Assembly: GCF_003286085.1 (NCBI RefSeq)
Contig: NW_020825288.1
Coordinates: forward strand, 3,410,001 to 3,474,000
Direction of reading: 5' to 3'
Origin: Drosophila persimilis
Taxonomy: Eukaryota > Arthropoda > Insecta > Diptera > Drosophilidae
DNA: 64,000 nt
Made by a program: the position numbers and the translations under genes. Shown in pieces: positions 49,301-61,539 of the stretch. Under the pieces are notes generated by a model. It was not told the origin of the DNA. It saw only the letters and a list, made by a program, of their open reading frames with translations, and did not search any database. How positions within the stretch are numbered: the first letter of the stretch is position 1; every line of letters begins with the position of its first letter.

Positions 49301-52300
49301 CTGTTGCTCTTTGCTGTTGCTTTTGCTGTTGCTGTTTGGGTTAGTTTCTTCTATGTTCTTTTAGCTACAAATTATAAACAAATAATAACAGCTCTCTTTC
49401 ACCGACGATCGTTTGTTCGTTCGGCGGGGCGCTCGCAACGATACGACGGCGATTCGTTCTTCCATTTCGGTTTTTGGTTAGTTTTTGTTTTAGTTTTAGC
49501 TTTTCTTTTGTTTGTTTGGTTATTGGTTATTGAAATTAAATTTTGGTTTAGTTTTTAGTTGAATTTTTTCTTTGGTTTTCTTTTTTTTTGTTATTTGCTG
49601 TGTGGCTATGGCTATGGCTATGGGCGGGTTTTGGTTATGGTGGTGCAGGCGGTGTGGTTCGACTGTGGGGTCTGTTTGGGTGGCTGTTGTGGTACGATTT
49701 GTGGTTTGTGGCAGGCCATGAGACGCTCGTGATGAGATGCAACGGACAGAATGCGCTGGCGACACACATGAACACGAAACACATGAGTGAAACGCTTACT
49801 TCCTCCACTAGACCGGACCGGACCGGATCGGATCGGATCGGACGGGACGGACGCAGGTCATCCGAGTGGCAATCGTAATCGTAATGGCAATGGTACTGGT
49901 ACTAGCCCCAAAAAAAAAAGAAACCTCTTACAACCACAATTTTGTGCTGGCTAAAAAGTTGGTCAGGGGTTCGGAGGTTAATGTTCGTTGGGTCAAAGTC
50001 GGTTTTCGTTTTTCCTCAGTCGTTTTGAAAGTCAAGCTCAAAGCAGATAAACAGAGATACAGAGATACAACAAAACGGTACAGATAGCATTGATTCTACG
50101 CTCTTTAGTGGTTTAGAATTAATCGCTTTAATTAGTTGATCATTTGGCTAGACAAAGATGGCTTTAATGGTATTTAATGAAAGTGTGAGAAAGCTTACCA
50201 TGATGAATATGATTATTGTTATTATTTTCAATTTCAACCTCAATTCCAGAACAAACTGACTCACCTGAAATGGCAAAGAGAAGAACGAGAATAGAGGTTT
50301 ATATTTAGCGGAATATGCTGCTTGCTTACAAATACACATTTACTACGTAACAATAGCAATAACAATAACAATTGGATGATGTAAGGCAGTGGAAGGAATG
50401 AGCGAATATGTCAGATGGGGGGTTACAGTGGATACCCTTCCCAGAAGAAGAAACACAGAGTAGAACAGACCCAAATGCTCAAAGTCCTAGACTCAATGAC
50501 AAGATCATTGATGGGAGAAAATGAAAACATATGCCCCGCCCCATTGTCAAAGCCAGGAAGGGCATTGTAGACGCCACAACAAGATGATATATGAGGCATA
50601 TGTCGCACAGTGGATACCCCAGCCATAGCCTAGAAGAACATCTCGTCACTCAAGGTTTATTCCACCAGCCAGTGGCCACTGTAGAGAGCCAATAACACAC
50701 AGACTGAAGTCGCCTGCCAGGGCCGCGCCAGTAAACAAACAAACAAATTTCAATTAATAAATAAAATGTGTCAAGCGGAGACGCTCTATTGCACAAACGA
50801 CCATGCGGCAGCGTGGCAGCGTCACAGATCTAAGCGCGTTGCACCTGACTGGCGCTGCCACAGCCGTCTGTCCGCCTTACTCGACTTGACTCGACTCGAC
50901 TTGAGGCAGGCAATCCAAGACTGTGCCACCGACGCGCCACCGCTGTCGCTGCCACTTGCCACTTGGCACTCGTTTTGTTTAAATTTAGCTTCTCTTTCGC
51001 TCGCCCTTCCATCCCACCCCCCAGATCCCAGATCCCACCGCATAGATATGCTGAAATGTGTGCCAGTCGTCGGCGTCCTCGTCGTCTTGGTCTTATTGCC
51101 ACTCAGAGGCAGAGCACAGAGTGGACAGGGGCAAAGTGTCCTTCAAAAGTATTTCTCTAATTAGATGCAACACACATGGTGTCGCCGCGCACAAGCGATG
51201 ACATTGCAGTGGGGGCTGGGGAGGGGGGGAAAGGGTGTATCGGGGACCGTTTGCAAGCATGTGTGAAAATGCGATTTGCAAAGGAATTTGCAAGGCGAAA
51301 ACAAAAGCGAAATGAGCGGAGAGGCAGAGCAGAAGAGCTGCAAGCCACAGCCCACATATTTAACACCACGCCCACAGTTTGGCCAGTTTCAAAATGCTTT
51401 AAAATAATTGAAATAGCTTCAACCGGCAATGGTTGGCCTGGTTGGCCTGTTTGCCTTTTTGCCGGATGCATCTGTCAGATATCTATCAAATGTGGATAAC
51501 CGCAAAAACAAAGGAGAAATAAATAAAATTTGGCTGCAATCTGCACAGTAAATATTGCAGGGGCAGAGCCCGCAAAGTTGCCCATTTACTTAGGGGTTTT
51601 TATGGGCCACCCAGGACCTACCTACCGCCAAGGGGCACGCAGCGAGGCTGCTGTGGCTCTGCCTCTGCCTCTGCCTCTGGCTGTTGACACTGAGCTGCAG
51701 CTTAAATTATGTGACTGCCATAAATAACACTTGCAGCACGTTGGCCAGACCGCCCAGAGGGCTGCACTGCTTGCGGCATACAAGTGGGTGTTGCACAGGC
51801 AGGGTGGCCGGGTGGCCGGGATCGCCGGGTGGCAGGCAGACTGGAGACTAATTTCATATGCATTGTGTGCAGGATTGGTTGTGGAAAACTCGGAAAACTA
51901 GGCTAACGACAAGCTGGCACACTCGCCGTCTCTCTGGTCCTTATCCCCTCTCCTTTTTCCCCCGGGAAAACCAAAACGAATGCAATGAAAAATAGAAACA
52001 CCTCCGTGCAGCAATCTGCAGCACGCAAATCGCTGAAGCAGAGTTCGTTGCAGCCAAGTGGTTGTCGCGTACCACGCGACGTATGTGTAATGTGGCCAAA
52101 TGTGACACGCGAACAAATGCCCGGACTACACGGCATTCATTAGGCCACAGCCGCGGGAGGGAGCCGGGCTTATGTCCACTTAAGGGCATGTCCACGCTAA
52201 GCAGAATAGGATGTTTACCATCGATAGGAAAACAGATGTCAAGAAATGCAGGCAAAGCCGTAATCAATGGATATTTAACACTCTTTAAAATCCCTGCAGT

Positions 52301-55300
52301 GGCTTTGCAACCTCCTTCTTTCTCCTTTCCCTTCCCTTCCGTAACCTATTTCGTGTCTCTCCTAAAATACGAGCGGAATATACATATGTCATGCCGTAAT
52401 ATTTATGCAACACCCATGAATCACTAGGGCCCCCCGCAGACCCACGGAAAGCACATGTGTACCTACATAAAAGTGGAAAGCTAATTTTTAGATGGACGCC
52501 CACATTAAAGCGTACGATTAGCATATGATGGGATTTCTTATATAGTCGATTGTGGCGGTGGCTGCTGGTTTCGATTTGTTTCGGTTTTCTGTTGCTCAGT
52601 TGTCGATGAGTGTTTTGTTGGTTTTTGGTTTTGGTTTGGTTTTACTTTGTGTTTGTGTTTGCGGGATGTGTGCTGTGCTGTGCTGGATGTTGGGTGATCT
52701 TTTGGATTAATTTTCTCAACAAGAAATACTGTCAACTGGCAATGTTAATGGATAATTCGTTTATAGCTAGGAGCTTCCTGGGGTCGCCGTTGGATTTGTT
52801 TGATTTCTGGGGCGCTTCTTTGTATTTATTCTTTTTTGTGGTTTTTTGTGGATCTTTTTTGGCTGCTGGCGGCATTTTCTGAATGAGGCGACGTGGTGAT
52901 TGATGCTGTTGCTGTTTGTTGGTTTGTTGTAGCGATGTAGCTCGATAGTTATAGTAGTTATATATGTACATATATATATACAATATATACGATTGATAGA
53001 CGATCATATATAGATAGGAGAAGTGGTGTTCATTTTGACGAGTATGTAGGGTGTAGTATAGGAAGTTGTGCGCAACTTTTCTGATTGTTTCAATGCTGTT
53101 GATGTTGATTGCTTTGTTTCTTAGGTCACACTCACCGTAGCACCAACAGGAGGCAGTCTTATAGTTGCCCAGTGGCAATGCTTGCTGCTGGGATGTGGAT
53201 GCCGCTGCTGTGGCAGCAACTGATGCTGAAGCTGATACCGAGCCCAGTGCTAGGGCTGTGGCTGTGGCTGTCGCCAAGGCTGTGACTGACGTCGCCCCCG
53301 TCGTGTCGGGGGGCGTATTGGCACCTGGCGTCGCATTCGGTGAACCATTCTCACTCAGCGGCGACTGTTGCAGCTCCATCTGATGGTGTTGAATATTGTA
53401 TTGGGGATTAGCTTGTAGCTTCTTATGGTAGCTATGAACGGCTGATGAGTATGCTGCTGTGATATTGCTATTGCTGATGCTGATGCCGCTGGTGCTGGTG
53501 CTGCTGCTGCCGCTGGAGTAGGAGTTGGAGTTGGAGTTGGTGCTGCCACCACTACCTCCGCCACTACCACCGCCACCGCCACCGCTGGCCAGCGAATGTG
53601 TGGATGAGGGCGACGACGACGTGTTTGTGGAATGTCGTGGCTGATAGTTACTAGCTAATTGCGGCATATGTGTGGGCGTTAATAGCTGATATTGGAATAT
53701 GAAATGTTCTTGTTCTTGTTCTTGTTGTTGCTGCTGCTGTAGTTGTTGTTGCCTCTGGAGTTCTTGCCTCTGATTCTCTTGCTCTTGCGACATCGATTCA
53801 ATCGCATACTGCTGTATCAGCTGCTCGGCGGCCCTGTCCATGGCCGTCTTCATGGTCGTAATACTATCCATTGCGGGGATTATGTGGCTATCACCACTTT
53901 TCACCCTTTGTGCCGCTGGAAATGTTCTCCCCTTCCCGTTCAGTCTTCGCTTTGCCTCTATGACGGAATTGATTTGTTCTCTCTCTTTTTATTTTTTTTA
54001 ATGAATTATCTTGGTTTTTTTTGTGTTTATCTAAACTTTTTATCGGTTTTGTGTGTGCACTTGTTCACTCGTTGATGTTTTTTGCATCGGTTGCTCTGTT
54101 TTTTTTTTGTTTTGCTTTCAATTAAACTCTACGCGATTTTCCAATTATAAAACTTGTTCAATAAACGAAAAGAAAAAGAAATGGAAAATTGGTATAAATT
54201 AGGGCATTCTTTCAAAGAACAGTTTTTGGTCACACTAAAACATACACCACACAGGCACACACACAAGCATACGCACACACACACACACACACGCATAGAT
54301 GAAAGCAGAGTGCCAGAGAGAGAGAGAGAGCTTGAGATTAGGGACGCTGGTTTCTGGTTTAGTGTGACCTTGCTATTCATTTATTACGGTCTTATCTCTT
54401 CCTCTCGCTCTCTCTCACTCCATGGATATTCCTATTAAATTTTAATTGTTAGACGATTCAAGTGTTGTGGCTCATTGTGCAGTTTCTTGCTTTACTTTTT
54501 TTTCTTTTATTTTTTTTTTGGGGATAATGCTCTTCATGATGATGCGGTGGTTTTAGGTTTTTACATATAGAAATAGAGCGAAAGACAGAGAGAGAGCGAG
54601 AGATCGGGTGGAAAGAGTGGTGACATCGGCAGTGGTTTTTAGTAGATTTCCTTATGGATTGGTTTTTGTTTGGTGGTTTTTGGATTCGACTGATTCGCTG
54701 AGTTCGATTTTTGATTAGAGGTGGTGTTGGTTGGTGGTGGCATGACGATTGATTTCTTTTTAGTTCTGTTCTGTTCTGTTGGTGCGTGGCGTGGCATTTG
54801 GCTTGTTCATTTTGTTGTTTTCTTGATGGTTTCGGTTACACATACATATATTGTTTTTTGTAGGCGACAACGATAAGAACAACAACAACAACAACAATTA
54901 CGAGTACGATGCGAGGTAGTATTCTTTTGATGTATATAGAATATAGTAGATAGATGCGCAAGTAAGAGACAGACAGACAGAGAGCAAGAGGGAGAGATAC
55001 ATATGTGATAAGAGATAAATAGATTGATCTTTTTGCTAGGAAAGCGGCAGCAGCAGCAGGTTTACAGCAAAGGTATTCGATTGTAGTTGATTGAAGTGCT
55101 CAAACGATCGGCTGGTTGATTGATTGGTTGATTGATTGCCATTGTTATGATTACATCTGCTTAACAGCGCTCTGTGATGATACAATGACAACTATCGACT
55201 CGGAGGATATCCTTCAAATTTGAACAATAATATACGAGAATGTACATATAGATTTCGATTTGGAAGTACGAGTATGCATGGTGCTATGGCGAGATAGATA

Positions 55301-58300
55301 GGGTTTATGTCCATGTACAATACTATGGTTTATTGTTAATGACGATAGAGTTACACAACATCCAAATAAAATGCTATGGAGGACAAGAGTTTACCATTCA
55401 ACAGTAGAGTTAGAGTTGAGTTCAGTGGAGTTGGAGTAGGAGTAGGAGATGCCGATGTCGATGTCGAGGATCGGTGCTGTTGCTGTTGCTGTTTCGAGAT
55501 GCTGTCGGAGGAGGTGGAGTCGTTTCTACTCGTAATACTTGATGCTTGTTTCGGGCTCGATGGCAGGACGGCGATCATTTGAGATGCTTTTGCTTTTGCT
55601 ATTGCTTTCGATTGATGCTGCGTCGCATGGAGTTGCATTTGATTTTGTTTGCTTTTCAGTCGTTTAAATGTTCATTGGTTTTGGATTATGAATTACTCAT
55701 CCTTTGCGTAGTTTTATCACAATTTAAATATATACATATGTATTTTGGGGCTTTTATGTCCTTTTGCTTTTGTTTACTGAATTTATCACATTTGAGTTGA
55801 GTTCAGCTGAGAGTTTGTTGTTGCTTTTTTGTTTGTTTGTCATTAGTTTTGTGGGAATGCTGCTGCTTTTGGAGGATATTAAAGTGGATTTTTGTGGTTT
55901 ATTACATAAGTCGGGCTTTTCGCTGCTAATCGCACGCCCAACGTCGGCGTCCAGTCGGTCACTGGCGAATGTTCGTGGGTGGGACGGGCACACAACAACA
56001 AAAACAACTGTTCGTGCTCATTGGAGGAGAGTGTTCTGGGTTTTTTTTCTTTTCTATTATATATATATTCGAAATTGGTTGTGTGTGGTGTGTGTGTGAG
56101 TGTGAGAGTGTGTTGTGGCATGCAGCACATCAATTTATGGCTTTATATATTCGTGTGCTCGCATTATCTATAATTATATTTACGCTATGGTCTCCGACTC
56201 GATAATTACAAGCACATTTATATGCATGGACGGCAATGAATAAAAAACCAAACGAAAAATAAACAAAAAATCAAAAACAGAATCATATGCAGTGGGTAAT
56301 ATAATAGTAATCGCAATGGGGGTAACAAATAGTACGAGTATCATGGTCATCGAAAGCGTTTTAATTGATGGAACAGCGGAAGCCCCTCCTCCCTCCCCCA
56401 CCCCCTGCCACTGCCCCATTGATAAGCCAGAAGCTGAAAATGATTCGTGTATGAGCATGAGAGTGTGTGTGTGATAGATCGGAAATGGATAGGAGAATAT
56501 ACTCTATCACTCTATGACTCTGCCTAACAATTACCAATCGATTAAACAAGAACTGCTTTTGGGCCAAATCAAAGCTATCCAAAAAACCTTGGACTCTGTT
56601 CGAAATCCGCTCCACACACCACACAGCCATTAAACGGAATGTGTGGCAAGGTATTGCCAAACCAAGCATGAATGCGGCATTTGGGTGGACATTATTAAAT
56701 AGCAGCAATTTCGAGAAATTAGTAGAAAATTTTAAATTGAGAAATTATTAAAACGGAATTCAACAAAAAAAACAATATGCAAAGCCAACTGTGGGCGTAA
56801 CACAGCCATGAGATCATCGCGGAGTGGAAAACCCTTTCTGGGATGTCGGAGATTGATTTATTGTGCGCTGCTGTTCCCGCCATTGAGAAGTCTCGACAGA
56901 AAAATATGATTTGAAATGCGGGCTCAATGGGCAACAAAAAAAGCACCTGCCATCGCCAGAGCCATAGCCAGAGCCAGTGCCAGTGCCAGAGCCAGAGTGT
57001 GTTGCCAAATGGCAGGCAAAATTAGCAACTGGTTGGCAATAGCCAAAACGCCGATTACACAATGAAGCTGGGGGCCAATGGCAGCAGGCAGCCAGCGACT
57101 GGGGCTGAGGCTGAGCTCCACAGAGATGCTCTGCGGCAATATGTTTTGCCTGTGGTTTTGTGGCACGCATAAATAACACATTTCTCGAGACATTTTTGCG
57201 CCAAATGGCAAACAGACAAAAGACACAGAGGACTGGCCGAGAAAAATAAAAGTAAAACGCCTCTAGAGCGTTTCTTTTTCATTTTATTTCTATCTTTCGG
57301 TTTGTTGTCTTTTCGTATTTCGCTTTTCAGGAAGGGGGGGCTACGGGTTACCTTACCGAAAGGTAGCACCGAGAAGCAACGTGAGCACATTTTTTTGTGC
57401 TTTTTTTTTGTTGCTTTTTTTTTGGTCATTGCTATGTGGGGGTTTTGTGGCTCATACTCGTATGTGAGTGAATGAGTGAGTGTCTCAACTTATTTTTGGC
57501 TTTTTCATGCACGCACACACACACACACACACACACCACACACACAGACAGAGAGCGAGACATGTTTGCCCACATTCAAATCACTTTTCAAGGTTACATT
57601 TGCTTCCCGCATTTCAGCCTCAAATCAAGCCGAGATTTTATATAGTTTTTTTTCTGTTTTTTTTTTTTTGGCTTGGTTTGGCCTAAGTACCGAGCACACA
57701 CACACACACACACACACACACTCGGGCAGTCAGGCGGCCTGACAACGCGACTCTTGAATTAATTATAGTGGACATTCGCTTCGAATTGATTTCAAGAATC
57801 CACTGATAAAGCCCCCCGAACCAGGTCGGGCTCTGCTGAGGTCAAACTTCATGTTGGGCTGTCGTCTGTCGTCTGTCGTCTGTCGCTGGTCGTTCGTTGA
57901 TCGTTGTCCAAGGCATTTAGGCATTCGCTTTGGTTTAGTTTTCAGTGTTTCAGAGTTTCAGTTTTGTGACTCTGAATAATCATTATTTTGCCTGACATTG
58001 AACTGAATTCGTGGCTCTGCTCTTTGTGTGTGTGTGTGTGTGGGGGCTTACAAAATCAAATATTTATGGAAAAGTATTTCCAATTGGAGTCTCAAATCGA
58101 ATCACAACTGGAATGTTTTCGCAGGCGAGATAATAATAAAAATAGAGAGAGAACCCACCAAACGGTGGTGCTGGCCTTGAAATACTAGATAAACCGAGTT
58201 GACAGCCAGTTAATTGTCGCTGAAGTGTGTGTGTGTGTTGCCTAATATTCATATTGGAATATTACGCATACGCAGCGGTGTGTCTCCGTGCGGAGAGCAG

Positions 58301-61300
58301 TGTTTTTAAGCCGTTTAAAGCGGGGCAGATAAACCCCATAATCATAATTATTCGTAGAGTTTTTCATTGCATTGCAGCACACGTTAATTGCCAAGGTCAA
58401 CAAGAAAGCACAGGCACACAGATAGAGAGAGACACATGGGGAAGATAGATACAAAGATACGGGGGAGATATGGAAGATACAAGGGAAAAACTTATGACCA
58501 AATTGCACTTAACACATACAGAAACTCTGCTGTAATTGAAACGATGGCGTCAGTGGCTGCTGCTGCTGTTGGAGGAGGTGGCTCTCCTGCGGCTGCTGCT
58601 GCTGCTGCTGCATCATTGTGGGGGTGGTGGGTGTCGTTGTTCTGGCAAACAACATGCTGCTGCCTGGGTAGCCAATGTAGAGTGTGTCTATCAGAATGGC
58701 TGGCGCGCGGAAGCGAAGACGAAGGCGAAGGCGATGTCGGGCAGCGGGAGCGGGAGCTGGAACGGAGCTGGAGCGACGACGACGAGCGAGCGCACGAAAC
58801 GAGCGACTGACTGAACCGAACTGAAGAATTCCGTGCGCCGAAGACGGAGACGGAGACCAGACTCAAGCATAGAGTTCGGAAGAGAGAGAGAGAGAGAGCG
58901 AGCGAGCGAGCCCGCGTGGAGAGAGCGAGCGAATGGTGCGAGAGCATTGGCTAATGAGTCACGAGTGTGCGATCATAACCAGAGATGATGTCGCTGCCTG
59001 TGTGTGCGTATGATCTAATGGCGGGGACCGACTCGGACTCGCTCGTTGATTGCCTCACTTTAGTCGGTCCTCCATTATCAGCAGAGAGAGAGGGAGAGCA
59101 TTTCAGTGGCAGCGGAGAGTGGAGAGCAGTGGAGAGCCACAGATTGGGGGGCGTGTGCCGAAAATAGAAACTGCTGTGGCAACATGTGATACCAAAAGCA
59201 ACAGCCAACAGCCAACAGCCATTCCGAAATGCGTTGATAAGCCAGCAAAAGAGTGAACGTGTCACGTTTTGGAGCGGACCCCAATGCGGATCCCCATGCG
59301 GATTGTATTTGCCATTCAGTGAGCAATCAACGCGCGTTTCCCAATGATCCGCAAACTGGGAGGAACACACTGCGTATGCGTAATACCTATGCATGTGACC
59401 CAATTTATTGGACGGCACAAAGGCAGAGGCAAAGGCGGAGGCGGAGGCTAAGGCGAGCCTGATTGGCCTATTCCCTTTTCTGGCCTAATCACTGGTCGAA
59501 AGGGAAGCTACCACTCGTGCCACAATAGTTGGCCCTCGAGTTATTAGTAGGCCACTTGAGGCCAGGCCAGGGCAAGCCAAGCCAAGCCAGAGCAGGGGCC
59601 GGGGCGGAGATGCTCTACAAGTGCAACAGCAGTAGCAGCAGCAGTGGCAGCAACACTTGAGCTGCAACAATAGAATGCACCTAAGAATAAGGTAACCCAA
59701 AAACACGCCAGAGAAAGATACCAAAAACATTGAGAGGGAGAGAGACAGAGAGAGAGAGAGAGCAAGGTGGTGGGTGCCCCGCAGGCAGTAAACGCACTTG
59801 AGATGTGGCCAGGCAACAGCAGCAGTTGCAGCAGTGGCAGCCATGGCAGCAGCCTGCCAACCCAGTTACATAGCGGTACTCAAGGACGTTGGCTGACGCG
59901 AGGCTGCCTCTGACTCGGTGGCAGGCTGCAATGGCGCCAAATGCTGCAGTGCAGCTCCTGGCCTGGGTCTGGCGGCTCGTGCGGCCACTGCGCAGGACCT
60001 TTGCCTAGGCACTTGCCACAGACACACACACACATCGACAAGAGCGTGGTCACACGCACACTTCGCACACCCGCATTGTCATCAAAGTAGGTCAACCGCT
60101 CGCCGCTGCTGTCAGCTCTCGTTGCTCTCTCACTCACTCACTCTCTCTCCTCGTCTCTGTGCGGTGTGCTCGTCTTTTATGCGCTCGGCTTATGGCTCGT
60201 CTCGGCTCGGCTTTTATGCTTATACACCCCCATCCAACCCACACACCCACACAGCCACACAGACTCATACATAATTTTCCAGCATTGATTACATAAGCCC
60301 CAGCTCCGGCTCCGACCCCGACACGTTGACCCGCCCGCCCCCTTATTTTTCTCATTTTCTACTGCATTTCCTTTGCAGCCTCAGTCGCTGCTGACGCATT
60401 TCCAACCCCAGAGCCTCAGACCCTCCCTCCATCCTTTCGTTGAAGCTGTTTTTCCCCTTGTGCGTGTGTGTGTGTGTGCCTGTGCGTGTGTGTGTGTGTG
60501 GTTTTTCAACTATTCCTGACAGCTTCTAAAAACTCTAATAATTCTATTCTGACAGCCGTAAATAACAAACAACAGCCCGAAGATAGAAAACAGAAAACAG
60601 AACACAGAACACGAAATAAATATTAATAAATGAACAACTGACTGACTGGCTATCAAGACAGCTAAATAAATAAATAAATAAATACGGACCTGTTCCACAG
60701 CCGATGAGGAGACAATAGACACACAATGGCGGTCTTTAATGGTGGCTCATTAACGACAAGTGCAGCTGTGTCCATACACATCTCAATCTTGCCGCGAAGA
60801 CCCTGCAGCTAAGCAAAGAAAAACTAATCATTTTCCCACCCGAAACAGATACCGAACAACCTATCGATCAACGACCAAAATCAAGCAAAAACTTCCATAG
60901 GAACATCAGAATATTTACCTTAGTAATGCCTTGTCAACTCAGTAGATTTCCGCATTCCCAGCCCAAAGATACAACAAATTAGCACTTAAAGTTTAGATAA
61001 AATATTGATTTTTTTGTCGTTTGGTTTTAAAAAATAAAATTACTTGGAATTTGGATACCAATCGAATGGTATTGTTTCCATTGCCTACTCTGTAAAACGA
61101 AAATCGTGTCATTATTCGTATCTCATCTTCCATCCCTGCCATCCCCCCCGCCCGATGTTCCCAATTGACAAACAGACTTTGTGCCAAGTTAAGTCCATCG
61201 TTCAGTCATTCAGTCACTCAGTCAGCCATTCGGCTAGCAATTAAGAAATTTTGAAAACGTGTTTCAGCTGCTGGGGCTCTCACGAGTGCGAGCGGGAGTA

Positions 61301-61498
61301 TTTTGTATCTATCTATACGTATCGTAATCGTATATATCTAAATATCAAATGTTAGGCTTGGCCATGCCCGCGGGCTGCCGCGGGGGCGACAGCTCCTAAC
61401 AGACTCTAACATTTACACTTTTGCTATTTTTGTGTCTATGACGAGCGACGACAGCGACGCAATCGAAGTACCTGTCGTCGTGGCGGCTCACCTTGGGG

Positions 61499-61539
<41 letters not shown>

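Larger units (their letters stand above)
50265..53135 (-). other. ps: ps intron with a possible nested plus-strand smORF
   Basis: Intron between the 53 kb first coding exon and the cassette. No ps exon was recognised inside it. A 38-codon secreted-peptide-like ORF lies on the opposite strand at 51,048-51,164, followed by an AATAAA at 51,518-51,523. Confidence 0.7.

Noticed and set aside
52732-53135. Continuation of the ps 53 kb frame past the donor
   Set aside because: The frame stays open past TGCTACG|GTGAGT, but the sequence becomes AT-rich and low in complexity. Splicing at this donor joins KH1 at the correct phase, so the extension is intron.
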